Notes: generated by a model from the sequence alone, not told the origin. A stretch of 64,000 nt of DNA from Chionoecetes opilio (GCA_016584305.1 JACEEZ010020518.1:1-64000), one strand, 5' to 3'; positions 20,245 through 32,110 are shown, numbered from the stretch's first letter. Made by a program: numbers and translations.

Positions 20245-20631
20245 NNNNNNNNNNNNNNNNNNNNNNNNNNNNNNNNNNNNNNNNNNNNNNNNNNNNNNNN
20301 NNNNNNNNNNNNNNNNNNNNNNNNNNNNNNNNNNNNNNNNNNNNNNNNNNNNNNNNNNNNNNNNNNNNNNNNNNNNNNNNNNNNNNNNNNNNNNNNNNNN
20401 NNNNNNNNNNNNNNNNNNNNNNNNNNNNNNNNNNNNNNNNNNNNNNNNNNNNNNNNNNNNNNNNNNNNNNNNNNNNNNNNNNNNNNNNNNNNNNNNNNNN
20501 NNNNNNNNNNNNNNNNNNNNNNNNNNNNNNNNNNNNNNNNNNNNNNNNNNNNNNNNNNNNNNNNNNNNNNNNNNNNNNNNNNNNNNNNNNNNNNNNNNNN
20601 NNNNNNNNNNNNNNNNNNNNNNNNNNNNNNN
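20245..20631. other. Assembly gap (387 N)
   Basis: This is a run of N. The sequence after it (20632-20720) is homopolymer-inflated, as at the low-coverage end of a contig. Confidence 0.98.
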
Positions 20632-22221
20632 TTGGGGTTTTCCCCCCGGGTGGGGGGAATTTTTAAAGGGGCCCCTTTTTATGTTTGGGGGTTTTAATTT
20701 TTTAAGGGTCAAACCTTAACAGTTTTAAAGACCGGGAATACTACTGCAAAAACAAAGATGATGTGTATTTTTTTTGTCGTATTTTATTTTTAGTAAAATG
20801 ATGGCACTTTTTCAACCTTATAAATTAAAGTGGGCTATTCCCCAAATACCCTTTTGAAACGGTCCATTCCACTACATTCAGCGTTGCGGGTAGCCCTTTT
20901 TACTATTAAACCCGCCTATCTTGAGCCCTGGGTTGGGTGTGAGATTCCCGCATTATTGTCAAATCACCCTCCCATACCTCTGCCACCCTGCCCCCCCCTC
21001 CCTTTTCTCTCGTTCAATATTTTTTACGTACTTTTATTTTTAACTTAAGCAAAAAAAAAAAAAAAAAACCCCTTCACTGCGGATATAAAATTCATAGGCC
21101 TACCCCCCTGTGCGGCAGGTTTAATTAAAATATAATATTACGATCATTTTTTTAAAAGTGCCTAAATAAAAGGAGGGCTCTTCCATACCAAAAATCTTTT
21201 TTCGCTTGGGTGGGGGCTACCACAAAGTAAAGAGTTCGCCCAAAGTGCAGCAACGGGCGTGACCGTGCTGCCAACCCAAAATGAAACTACTTCTCTCAAC
21301 AAAATACACTTATTTTTGGTAAAAAAATGCTTCATTCATCATTCTTCATTCATTTTCATACTTCTTTTTTTTTATATCCTCAAGAATATTTGAAATCTTT
21401 TACTTTTAGCCTCCCATTGAAGTAGGGGGGCGGGGCAGGTCAACATGTCGTATGTACCGCTTGCCTTATTAGTCCCCCAAAACTCAACAAGAGAAAAAGG
21501 GGTTCTATTATATGCAACCTTGACACTGTTGCATACAAGCCTATCTAACGAATATTTACCCATAATATCTTGAGCGGGGCTTTTTAAAATACAGAACCTT
21601 ATGTACCAGCCGCAGCGAACCCTTAATGCGAGAGACCTATTTGCCCGCCGCATGAAGGGGTTAACTTAAAGCTTTTAAACTTAAGCTAATCTTAAGCTTC
21701 TATAGCGGGCATAGGACCAAAAAATTATAAATGCGGGGGCAGCCCGAGTGCCAGGACCTTGGGCGACTTGTCGCACGACTACTTGCCAAATGAAAAGGGA
21801 AAGGGATACAGGTCTTGTTTTTAAAAAACCCTAAAAATCGCAAGCCATTCATAAAACCAGGCACCGTTTACTATTCAAAATATATAATGTTAAAATGTTG
21901 GGTAACAGGAACAAATAGAGAGGTGAAAAAAAAGGGAAGGTGTTTTTTTACTAAAGGGGAAATTTCCTTTTCCCCCCCCCGGAACTCCAAATTTTTTATT
22001 TTTGTCAAATCCCCTGCCACTCCCTTTTGTTTTTCCCGCCAAACACTACCTCAGATACAACCCCCTTTATCAGGGAAATGATATCGGTTAAAAGGCCATA
22101 CTCTACACGGGAAATTTGGGCAAAGCTCAGGTGACGAGGTACCGCCTTTCCCCCTTAGTGGGCAGCGGATGTGAGGAAAGGGTATGGGGCAAGGTGATCT
22201 GAGGCAGAACTAAAGTGATTA

Positions 22222-23156
22222 CCGTATTTTAAGGCTTATAAACGTTGCATCTTGGAAGCACCCTGATTTTTTTAAAAAAAATTTCTAAGAAAAAAAAATT
22301 CTTAAAATCTACGATATTTATCCTACAGATCATTTTGTGAATTCGCTATGGGGTAACTTCCAAATTTAAAACTTGTATTGTGTGAAGCCTGGGTTAAAAG
22401 CTGCAAAAACACAGCAACGTTATCAAACTAGCAGACATTGCAGAAAAATTTTCAAAGAAAAATTAAAAAAGAATTTTTTACCGGTAAGGTGGAAAAACTA
22501 CCGATTTTTTCAGTAGGGGCCAGCGGTGGTGCGAAGTGTCTTTCTCTGCCCATTCCCTGTTATTTGGCTACCGTCAATTTTACTTGTTGCAAAAGTATAA
22601 GAAAACGTTTTGATGAATTCGCCCTGGGGGGATAATTTTTAACTGAAAAAAGCTTTTGATCATGTATAGCCTGGTGGTAATGATCTTCAACCTAGCAGAC
22701 ATAGATGGCTGTTGACACCAATCTGCCGAGGTAAAATTTGTCGCGGAACGGCTCCCGCCTCCTGGTGGCAGACTAAATTAGAGTCTTCCTTGTGATACGG
22801 GGACAGCCGGTGGTAAATGATACATAAACACTACAACGTAGGGGGTTTTGGGGTTTGGTCCCAATCTCCGAGGTGGAAATTGTCGCGGAAGGCTCCCACC
22901 ATTCCTGGTGGAAACCATATAGACCCTTACCTTGTGATAGGGGGACGCCTGGTGGAAAAACAAAATGAAATACATCAACACTGCAGATGAAGGGGTTGTG
23001 TTGGTCCCAAAAATCTGCCAGGTGGAAGTTGCCGCCCAAAACGGCTCCCGCCAGTCTTGGTGGCAGTCTCATTCCAACATTCGTTTGGGAAAAGACGCAA
23101 TATTTTTCAGGGTATTTTTTAAAAAAAAAAGTGCATTTTATAAGCCTAAAATAAGG
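22222..23156. mobile_element. F7-like element nested in F1, degraded
   Basis: The left end CCGTATTTTAAGGCTTATAA and the right end TTATAAGCCTAAAATAAGG are inverted and flanked by TA (22220-22221, 23157-23158). They match the cleaner F7 at 32633-33400. Inside are three tandem units of about 143 bp beginning near 22718, 22859 and 23004. Confidence 0.75.
22718..23080. repeat. Tandem repeat, about 143 bp x 2.6
   Basis: Each unit has CCAATCTGCCGAGG, a TCGCGGAA block, GGCTCCCGCC, CTGGTGGCAGA and GTGATACGGGGACAGC or variants. The F7 copy at 32633 has one comparable unit near 33140 (CGCCAATCTGCCGGGG). The repeat therefore expanded in this copy. Confidence 0.75.
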
Positions 23157-24127
23157 TATTTTTGGGATATCATACCCAAAAAACATGCATTTGACTTAGT
23201 GGTTGACTGGGGAACAAGGGTACCATGCACTATCAATATCTTGGCGTAAACTTTTTGGAGGGTTTTAACCTGAGGCCCGCCAGGGGGGCGTGCCTAGTAA
23301 CCCCAGTCCTCAAGACACAGATAGAAGCGGCGGTGGCAAGGCTGGAAAATCCCGGGCTGGATTTGCTCATACGGGTGAGGTTTGGGAAAAATTTCAGCCT
23401 CCTGCAGTACTGCTGATAATTCATGGAAAAGGAGGTGGGGCGGTGAAGCAGCAGATTGGAGGGAAGAGGAAGGTGACAAAGTGCGGCTGAAGGTTTATCA
23501 TTGCCGATATCAAGACAGTGAAGATTTGAGATGCAGGGTACCCACTCCTCGCCAAAACTTACACTAACAGGGGTTAAATGTTCGAATTCGTCAGGCAGTG
23601 TATTTTTAAACAGCAATTCTGACCCCATCACTCTCTCCGTCATTGATTCGAGTTTTTACGGAGCCGCCCATCCGCAAAACCCAAAAATGGACCGCAACCG
23701 GGCCCTCCCAAAGATCCCCCTGTCATTGATGAACCATCTGACTTTGAGGGGTTCACTTGTGCAAAAATAGAAACATTCTGGACGAGTTACAGGCCCGTCG
23801 TGGTGGTCATAAATGACAACACTCAACATAATCCTCGGCTCTCATCCATCTAAGCCCCTCGCCATCCCCGAAAAAGGTAAATAAAGTGCTGTAAATGCAT
23901 GTTGTTTTTATGATTCCTGATTTGATTTATTATTTCATCATATGTTGAAAAAACTGGGTAAAACATTAAAAAATTGGTAAAATATGTGGTCATCTTGGGG
24001 GTCCTGGCACCAATTAGAATTATTACCATTAGTTCTATTGTTCGGCTATCGCGATTCGGCTATCGCGACTCTGCTATCGCGCGCCGATAGCGCACCAATT
24101 AAGCGCGATAGCCGAGGTTTGAGTGTA

Positions 24128-25021
24128 TAGTAAACCCTCTCTAATTTGAACTATTTGGGGGAAGACCTGTGTCGAATTAGCCGAAAATTTGAATTATCCG
24201 ATGGTTACCTCTACCCCTCCACACAATAAGAACTCACTCAAACCTGCCAAAACAGCACAGATTGTATTACTTGTACTCAACAAACACTTGGCTGATACTG
24301 AAGTCTTCAAATGCAGTACTACTGTACACTGAGCACTCAGGCGTCACTGATAGCATCTTCAGGCAAAGGCTGCGTTCAATAGGCAATGTGCACAGGTGCA
24401 CACGGAGGCGCACGTGACATAGGCATACAGTTATGCCTAGTGCAAGCTACCCTCGCACCACAGATCTGGGAGGTGGATCGCCACTGAGTTGCCAGCTCGC
24501 GCCACAATAAGGGTATGTAAACAAAGGGCAAAGGAAGCTCTCCTCTTCGCTCTCCTGTTCTTGCCTCCTTAATATTTCATTGCCTGCAGCTATAACTTCT
24601 GCTGCATCAAATACAGGGTCATCAGCAAGTTATTCTTCAACAATAAGAATAACCACACAGATAAATTTTGGCAACTGCTATCTTGGTAGCAATGTAAATT
24701 GTGAAGGAAGCGTTCAGTATTGTTCAGGAGGAAGGTGCGGGGGGGGTGACCGCTACTGAACGCGCCTTGGCAGGTGTCACTCTGGGGGATATGTAAGGTA
24801 AGGTCTTCAGTGCTTGAGGTGCTTAATGTGTTTGAGGCGATATGGAGGCTTGCTGACAAAGTGGATGGCACAGAGGAGGTGGAAGATGCTGCAGAAAACT
24901 CTGACAATTCAAACTAGGTACGGAGAATTCAAACTTCAGTTCGGATTATGGAAAGTTAGAAAGTTGTTGAAAAATTAGAACTTGGCCTTTGAATCAGGTT
25001 CGAATTAGAGAGGGTTTACTG
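24128..25021. mobile_element. F2 pogo/Tigger-like element, complete
   Basis: It runs from TAGTAAACCCTCTCTAATTT to the reverse complement of CAGTAAACCCTCTCTAATTC, with TA at 24126-24127 and 25022-25023. It is 894 bp long. 24805-24918 in the + strand reads SSVLEVLNVFEAIWRLADKV and ENSDNSN before a stop, which may be the last part of a transposase ORF. The left TA is also the right TA of the F1 element, so the two stand back to back. Confidence 0.9.
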
Positions 25022-25353
25022 TAATGATAATCAATTTACCTTAAAATAATCGTCCAGACCATTTATTTCATCATTCCTGATTTAATGCAATCAAATTATA
25101 GCCATTAGCGAGTATATCAACAATATGTTGTCCCTTTTTGCATCCAGTCAGCCGTTTTTAAATCCGCAATCAAAATCTGCAAATTCCCCGAGTTCTCAAA
25201 ACGTCCCTCAAGACTTGCAGACGACACACCACGGCTCGTTGACGTAACAGGAGGAAGGCCTCCTCTTCCCGCGCTGATCAGAAGCACGTAAACACAAGAG
25301 ATAAATATAGTACTTGAAGATTTTTGGTGTTTCTGATAGATTTTTTTTGCGAT

Positions 25354-25446
25354 ATGCCACATGCCTGCATCCTTTATGGGTGCAGCAGGACAGCTGTGCC
25401 TTTCGAGAAAAGTTTGCACACGTTTCCGACTGATACACAAAGTTAA
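25354..25446 (+). pseudogene. THAP-domain N-terminus
   Basis: The ATG at 25354 opens MPHACILYGCSRTAVPFEKS followed by LHTFPTD. A starting MP, two cysteines four residues apart (positions 5 and 10), and a later [ST]-[FL]-H-x-FP-x-D form the first half of a THAP C2CH zinc finger. This DNA-binding domain occurs in P-element and Kolobok transposases and in host factors. The frame ends at a stop after 30 residues, exactly where sequence quality collapses, so the stop may be an error. It lies 310 bp inside the left end of the TTAA element. Confidence 0.65.
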
Positions 25447-28400
25447 AAGTTTTTTCAAAAAAACCCCAACCCGGAAAAAAAAAAGGGGGTTTATCCCTTT
25501 GGCAAAGGTTTTGGAAAAAAAAAGATTTTTTGGGGGCCGGTCGGGTCAAAAAAAATTTTTTTGGAAACATCGGGGAAAAAAAAAAAAGTTTTAAAATAGA
25601 TAACAACCGAAAAAAATTTAAAAAAATTTTTGGGATTGAAAGGAAATTGGAAAAAAGGGATTGGGGGGGCCCGTACGACTTTTTTTTCAGTTAAAACTAT
25701 TTAAAAAATTAAAAAAAAAAATAAGGTTTTTTTATCCCCCCATAAAAAATTCGGGGGAAGAGGACGGAAAATGAAAGAGGCCAAAAAATTTCAAAAAACA
25801 GGAAAATTAAACTTTTTTGGGGAAATTTTAATGAAAAAGTTTGGGGAAAATTTTTTGGGGGAAGAAAATGGGGGGGAAATTTTGGGGATTTTTTAATGTA
25901 ACAATTTTTCCAAATTTGTTTAAAGGGGAAAAAATTAAAGGGGGAAAAACCACAAATTTGCCCTTTTGACAAAAAGGGGAAAATAGAAATAAATTTTCAC
26001 CCCCCGGAAAAGGGGCCCAAATTTTGAAAAAAAAATGTCAAAAAGGGGGGAAAGGGCCCCCGGGAAAAAAAGGAAAAAGAATTTTGGGATTAAAATTTTG
26101 GGGGGGGGGTTTCCTGCACAGGGTCCGAAAAAAGGGAAGTTTGTTAAAGAAGGTTAAAAGTTTGGCCAAATATTTATAAGGGAAAAAAAAAAAAAATAAT
26201 GGAAAGAAAAGGAATTGAAGCAAAAAGGGAAAAAAAACAAAATGGGGAAAAAAAACAACAACCTTAGAAAAAAAACAAGAAAAAAAAATGAAGTTAAGAA
26301 AGGAAAAAGAAATAGAAGGAAAAAATAAAAAAATGAAAAAAAAATTTTAAATTTTAAAATAAAAAAATGAAAAAAAGGGGGGGGGAAGAAAAGTTAATAG
26401 AGGAAATATAGAAATGATTAAACACCAAAATTTTAAAAAGGCTAAATGATTTAAAAAACGGAAAAAACGAAAAAAAAAATGAAAGAAATAAATAAAAAAA
26501 AAAAAAGGGAAATAGGGTAAAAAGTACGGAAATAAATTAAAACCCCCCCAGAGGATTAAAATGGAAAAAAGAGTGAGTAAAACGAGGAAATTTCAAGAAT
26601 TGGGGCCCCCCGGGGAAGGCCCCCTTTGTTTGGGAAAAAAAAAAGTCCCAATTAAAAGGAGATACAAAAAAAGCCCTAAATTAAGGCCATATCATTACAA
26701 GGAGGGAAAAAGGGAAAAATTTTACGGCAGATTTAAAATTTTTTAAAAGGGACAAAAAAATGGGGGCCAGTTTGGTTTGAAAAGTTGAAACAAACGCTTT
26801 TCCAAGTGAGGGGAACCAGAAAAAAGCTTCGCTTTATTTGGATAAAAAGGCATTTAAAAAAAAAAGAGAGTTTGGGAAAAAAAATTTGGAAATTGGGGGG
26901 GGTTTTGCGGGGTTAAAAATTTTTTAGAACAGGAGATAAAATTTAAAAAGTAAAATTTTAAAAGGGCGGAAATAAAAAAGGATCAGAAATCCCCCCCGGT
27001 TTTTTGGTTTTAAAGAATAAAAAAAGGGCAGTTATTTTTTTTATGAAAATTTAAAAAAAAGGGAAAAAAGGGGGAAAGGATTTAAAAAAGATTAAAATTT
27101 TGATGGAGTAACGGGGGAAAATGGATTTTAAAAAGGGGTAATAGGGAAATGGGAAGCAAAAAGGAAAGGAGGGGGGACCCAAAAAGGGGAAAAAGGAAAA
27201 AAAAACAAAAAAAAAGGGTTTGGTTAAAAAATTTTTCCCAAAAAATTTAAAAAAGTTTACAGGAGATACAACCATTTGCTGGGGAAATTTAAGAAGGTTC
27301 AAATATCTGGATGAAGAATGATTAAGAAATTGATAACATTTGATTTGACCAAGTTGGAAATGCGGCAGTGATTTGGCCCAAAAAAAAGGAAAAAGGAGAA
27401 AAAAAAGACACCCAAAAACTCCCCCCTTTTTTTTAAAAAAATTTAAAAAAACCCCAAAAAAAAAAGGGGAAAAAGGAAAGGGAAAAATGAAAGTTTTTTG
27501 GAAAAAAATTGGGGATTTTGGGGGCAAAGTGAAGAATTTTAAAGAAATTTAAAGGAAAAAAGCGAAAAAAAAAAAAATCGTTCCCCCATAGAAGCTAAAA
27601 AAGGAAAATTTGAAAAGGATTAATAAAAAAATTTTTAAAAACAATGGAAAAAAGTGGAAAGGGCTCGGATAGGGATTTACAACAAAAAAAACACCCCCCA
27701 CACCACCCACCCCACCCCAAAATTTCCCCCAAAGATTTGGGTTTTCCCTTTTACGGGTTTTTCCCCAAAAACTACCTACATCCCCCCTCCCCTCCCACCC
27801 CCGGGGCCCAAAGGGGGCCAGGGTGGGGGGGGGTTTTTGGGGGGGTTTTTTAAAAATTTTTTTTAAATTGTTAAAATTTTTTTGGGGTTGTTTAAAAATC
27901 TGGGTTAAAGCCGGAAGGGCGTTTCTCCCTTTTTTAAAAATTTATTTTTATTTTTTCGAAATTTTGGGTCTTTTCCCCAAATTTGATAAAGGTTTTGGAA
28001 ATTATCAAAAGGGGCCTTTGGAAAAAAATTTTTCAAAAAAGTTTTAACCTTTAAATTAAAAATTTAAAATTTGCATTGGGAAAAAAAAAAAAATTTTAAA
28101 AAAAAAAATCACGTTTAAATTTAAGGAAGATTTTCCAAAATATTGATTTTTTTGGGGGGCTTTTGGGAAAAAAAAGTGAATTTGTTGGGCTAAATAAGAA
28201 GGAAATAAAGAGCTGGGGTTTTTCGAAAGGGGGAAAATTTGGGGGTTTGGGGTTTAAAGGGGGGGAAAAGGAGGGTTTGGCCGGGGGAAAAAGGGGGGAG
28301 AAGGGGGTGATTGGGGCAGGGGAAATTTTGGGTGTTTTGGCTTAAAAAGGGTTTTAAATTTTGTTTTTTTGTTTTTTGTGTGTTTTTTTTAAAGGGAAAG

Positions 28401-31400
28401 GGGAAAGGCCGGCCTGGAAAAAGGACCCGAAATTAAAAAAGGTAAAAATGGAAAAGGGTGCCGGGGCCCCCAAAAGCATGAAAACAAGGATTTTTTTCCT
28501 GGAAAAGAAATTTAACAAGGCGGGGTTTTTTGAAAGGATTTAGGAAAATTAAAATTTTCCCTCCAAACAACCTTTTGGGGATAAGATGGTTTTTAAATTA
28601 TGAAAATTGGAAAATTTTCATGGGGGGAAAAAATCCCCCTTTTTTCGGACCTAGGGTTTTTTTTGGCCCCGGACACTTTTTTTAAGCAGAATTTCCATTG
28701 GGAAAAACTAAAATACTATTAGAAGGAGTTAAAAGGGGGGGTTTTTTAATTTAACTCAATTCCCCATTAAAAATTCTTTTGAAAAAAGGGGCCCGGGTTA
28801 AAAAAAATTTTTAAAAAAAATTTTTAAAAAACACTTCCCGTTAGAAGGCCTGGAAACTTTTAATTTTTGCCAGAATGTTGTTTTTTTAAAAAAATTTTTT
28901 GGAATTTTAAAGGCAAAAAAACTTCCCCAACAATTGGAATTTTTTTCCCCTTTTTTTAAAACTTTTTTTTTTGGGTTTTCCCCGGAAAAAAGTTTTTGGG
29001 GATAAGAACAAGGTTTAGGGAAATGATGTTTAAAAATTTTTATTTTTTTAAAAGGTTTGTTTTGGGATTAAAATTTTTAAGGGCCCCTTGGGGTAAATTT
29101 GGGGGGGGAATAATAGGTTAAGGGTTAGGTTTGGAGGAATAAGGAAGTTTTATTAGGAGGGGTTTTTAGTAGAACGGGGCCCCCGAAAGAAAAGCAAAGG
29201 AAAAAAAAGAGGGAGAGAAACAAGGAAAATTATTTTCCCCCCCCAAAAAAAATTTCCGAAAAAAGATTTGGGGAAAACAAGAAAAAAGTCCAAAAAATAA
29301 ATAAAAATTTCCCCCAAAAAATTTTGCCCCCCTTTTCCCAAAAAAAAAAAATTTTTTGGAGGGGGGGTTTTTAAAAAAAAACCTTTTTTTTTTTTAAAAA
29401 ATGAAAAATTGGTTTTTCCCCCAACCCATGTTTTTTTAAAAAATTTTAAAAAGGTTTTAAAAAAAAAAAAAGATTTCAAAAAAGGAAAAAAAAAGAGAAA
29501 AATGGGCCCCCGGGGTTAAAAAGGGGGGGGGGCCCCTTCCCCCCACGAGAAATTTTTCAAACCCAAATTAACCAATTAAAGGGAAAGGGGTTGGGGGGGG
29601 AGGGGGGGGTTATGAATTTAAAAACTTATAATTTTTAAAATTAAAGGGGGGGCCCGGGCCCGTGGTTCCACTGGAATGAAAGCGAAACCCCTTTTTGAAA
29701 CCCCAAAAAAAAAAAATATTTGGGGGGCCCGGCCCCTAATTAAAAAAAATAAAAAAAAAAAATGCAAAAAAAAAAAGCAAAAAAACCCAAAGGCAATTTA
29801 AATTACGATTTGTGAAAAAAAAAAAAAAACAAAAATTTAAAAAAAAATTAAATTTAAAAAAAAAAAACCCAAAAAAGAGTTTTGTGTGGGGAGGGGGGGG
29901 GTTGTTTTCGCCCAATTTGGGGCCCCCCTGCAAATCCCAAAGGACCGCCCTACTTAATTAGAGGTTTTTTTTTTTACTTTTTTTTAAAAAAAAATTTTTG
30001 GGTATAGGAAAGGGGGATGTGCGGGGAAAATTTGGGGGGGCCCCCCCCCCAAAATGGCCCCGTTTTAATTAACCCCCAGGTACGGTTTTTGGGGGTTTCC
30101 GGGGGGCAAAAACCCCTTTTTGGGGGGGTTGGGGGGGCCGAACTTTAAAAATTTTCCCAAGTTTTAATTTGGGGATCAATTATTGAATTGAAAAAAAACC
30201 CAAAATCCACATGGTTTCAACAAGTCCCCTTAAAGGAGAAATTGTTTTAAAGGGGAAAAAAAAAATAATAAAATTTTCTAGGAAAAAAAATTTTTAATGG
30301 AGGGGGGGGAAAGGCCCTTTTCGTTCCCAAACCATTTTAATGCGCGTTTTTTTGCCCCTTTAAAAATTTTTCAACCAAGACAAAATGCCCCTAAAAATTT
30401 AAAAAAAATTAAAAAATTTTTCCCCCTCCCCCTTAATTTTTTTTTTTTTTGTTGGGTAAGGGTTTTGGAATTTTTAAGGGTTTTGTGTTGACGAAATCCC
30501 AAAAAAAGGTTTTGGGAAATTTTAAAAACTTAAGGGGGGAAAAAAAAAGTTTAAGGGGGGGTTTTTTTTTTTTTTTTTTGGGTTTTTTGGGGAAGGGGGG
30601 TTTTTAATTGTGTTGAAGGGGTTGGTTTTGGGGGGGTTTTTTGTAAGGGGGTTTTTTAATTTTTTAAAATTTTTTAAGGGGGGTTTGTGTTTTGGTTTTT
30701 TAAAGGGGGGGGGGTAAATTTTAAAGGGGTTTTTTGGGTTTTGGGCAAGGGGGGGTTGGGGGTTTTTTGGGTGGGGTTTTGGGGGAAGGGTTTTTTTGGG
30801 GGTTTTTTTGGGGAAAAGGGGGGGGGTTTTAAAAATTGTTTTCCAATGTTTTCGACGCCTTTTTTTTTCCAATTGGGGCTCCCAAAAATTGAAAAATTTT
30901 TTTTTGTTGCCCCGAATCCCCCAAATTTTTTTCCCAGGGAAAAGGGCTTTTAACTAAAGCCCCGAAAACCCCAAAAAATTTTTTTTTAAAAAAAACTTTT
31001 TTAAAATTTTGGTTGGGGAAAAAATTTTGTAAAAAATTTGGTTTGAAATAAAAAAATTTCGGGGTTGGGGAAAGGAAAAATTTGGGGGGAAAAATGGTTT
31101 TTGGGGCCGGGGTTTTTTAAAATTTTTTGGGAAGGGGGTTTAAAAAATTTTTAAAAAAAAAAAATTTGGGCCCCTTTTTAAAAAGGGTTTTTTTAAACCC
31201 TTCAAAAAGAAAATTTTTTTTTTAAAAAAATTTTAAAACCCTTTCTTTTTGGAAAATTTTTTTTTTCCGGGCAAAAAAAAAATTTTTTAAAAAAAAAAAA
31301 TTTTAAATTTTTAACCATGATTTTGGGAATTTTTTTTAAAAATTTACTTTCCCAAAAAGGGGCGGGGTTTTCCCACTTTTTCCCTTTTGGGAAAAAAAAA

Positions 31401-31450
31401 ATTTTTTTTTGTTTTTAAAAATTCCCCCTTTTGGAAAACCAAAAAAAATT
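25447..31450. other. Degraded consensus, no reliable feature
   Basis: Long runs of each base alternate (for example GGGGGAAAATTTTTTGGGGG). Normal-looking sequence survives only in islands such as 27255-27375. The many short ORFs here are rich in K, F, G and P because of the runs and are not genes. The interior of the TTAA element, including any transposase catalytic domain, is hidden in this stretch. Confidence 0.9.
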
Positions 31451-31454
31451 TTAA

Positions 31455-31660
31455 TTTTGTTTTGGTAAGGGGTTGTTGTGTGTAAGGGGTTGTTGTGTGT
31501 AAGGGGGTTTTTGGGTGTAAGGGGTTGTGTGTGTGGCGTTGTGGAAGGGGGTTGTTTGTGTGTAAGGGGTTGTTGTGGGGGTAAGGGGTTGTGTGCATAA
31601 GGGGTTTGTTGTGTGTAAGGGGTTGTTGTGTGAAAGGGGGGTTGTTGTGTGTAAGAGGTT
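31455..31660. repeat. 17-18-bp minisatellite
   Basis: About 11 units of GGTTGTTGTGTGTAAGG with variants. On the minus strand the repeat follows directly on the ORF starting at 31842 and would extend it with T, Q and P-rich residues in varying frames. Confidence 0.8.
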
Positions 31661-31842
31661 GTTGTTGCCGCTAACATCTGTTCGTCCGCCTCGTATTCTG
31701 GTTCAAACATATAGGGTTGGGCTCCCATCACAATCTGAGGTTCGTTTTCCTCATAGTATACGCAAGCAGCGTCATTTATTTCGGTCTCAGATTGAGCATC
31801 GTACTCTAGATCTGTAACACCGACAGATTCACTGTCTGACAC
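31655..31842 (-). pseudogene. P2X7-ballast-like acidic ORF
   Basis: The ATG at 31842 opens MSDSESVGVTDLEYDAQSET, with an acidic stretch and then QPYMFEPEYEADEQ before the minisatellite. An acidic leader followed by a PYxFEP motif resembles the opening of stand-alone proteins similar to the P2X7 receptor C-terminal (ballast) domain. Such proteins are common in invertebrates, are often annotated P2X purinoceptor 7-like, and include a zinc-binding part that is not visible here. It starts about 265 bp inside the right end of the TTAA element and points toward the THAP ORF. The family call rests on one short motif. Confidence 0.45.
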
Positions 31843-32110
31843 CGAAGTACAATCTCACATCATCACATTTACCGACAGGTGTCACGCAGGCAGAAGACTG
31901 TTGTTTACATTCTCCGCTCCTCCTGTGATGTCATCATAATATTCGTAGCCCTGTTGGAGGGAAGAAACAAAATTTTGCGCTCTTTTTACAAAAGTCGTGT
32001 TTTTACGGAAATAAGGCCTGGAAATCAATTATTTTTGGTGGATTAGGTGTTTTGAATGACCATTCAACATAATTAGGCAAAAAAAAAATGGGTCTGGACG
32101 ATTACTTTAA

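Larger units (their letters stand above)
20097..24125. mobile_element. F1 pogo/Tigger-like element with subterminal repeats and a gap
   Basis: The left end CACTCAAACTCGGCTATCG and the right end (reverse complement CACTCAAACCTCGGCTATCG) are inverted repeats flanked by TA (20095-20096, 24126-24127). CGGCTATCGCGC-like motifs are repeated about six times at the left and about five times at the right. The interior holds a 387-base N gap, a nested F7-like element and much poor-quality sequence. No transposase could be read. A second, partial right end is at 34300-34665. Confidence 0.85.
25041..32110. mobile_element. 7-kb TTAA-flanked transposon, Kolobok-like
   Basis: The left end reads TTAAAATAATCGTCCAGACC (25041-25060). 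The reverse complement of the right end reads TTAAAGTAATCGTCCAGACC (32091-32110). These are 16-bp inverted repeats bordered by TTAA. TTAA targets are used by Kolobok and piggyBac elements, and Kolobok transposases start with a THAP domain, as the ORF at 25354 does. A second ORF faces inward from the other end (31842, minus). The 6.2 kb between them is too degraded to read. The Kolobok assignment is inference. Confidence 0.7.

Noticed and set aside
22773..23186. 137-residue ORF on the minus strand with repeated HQA/GV motifs
   Set aside because: It overlaps the 143-bp tandem repeat of a non-autonomous transposon in poor sequence, and no domain was recognised.
25447..31450. K/F/G/P-rich ORFs of 60-160 residues, for example 27051-27527 on the minus strand
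   Set aside because: They arise from stretched homopolymers in a decayed consensus and show no domain.
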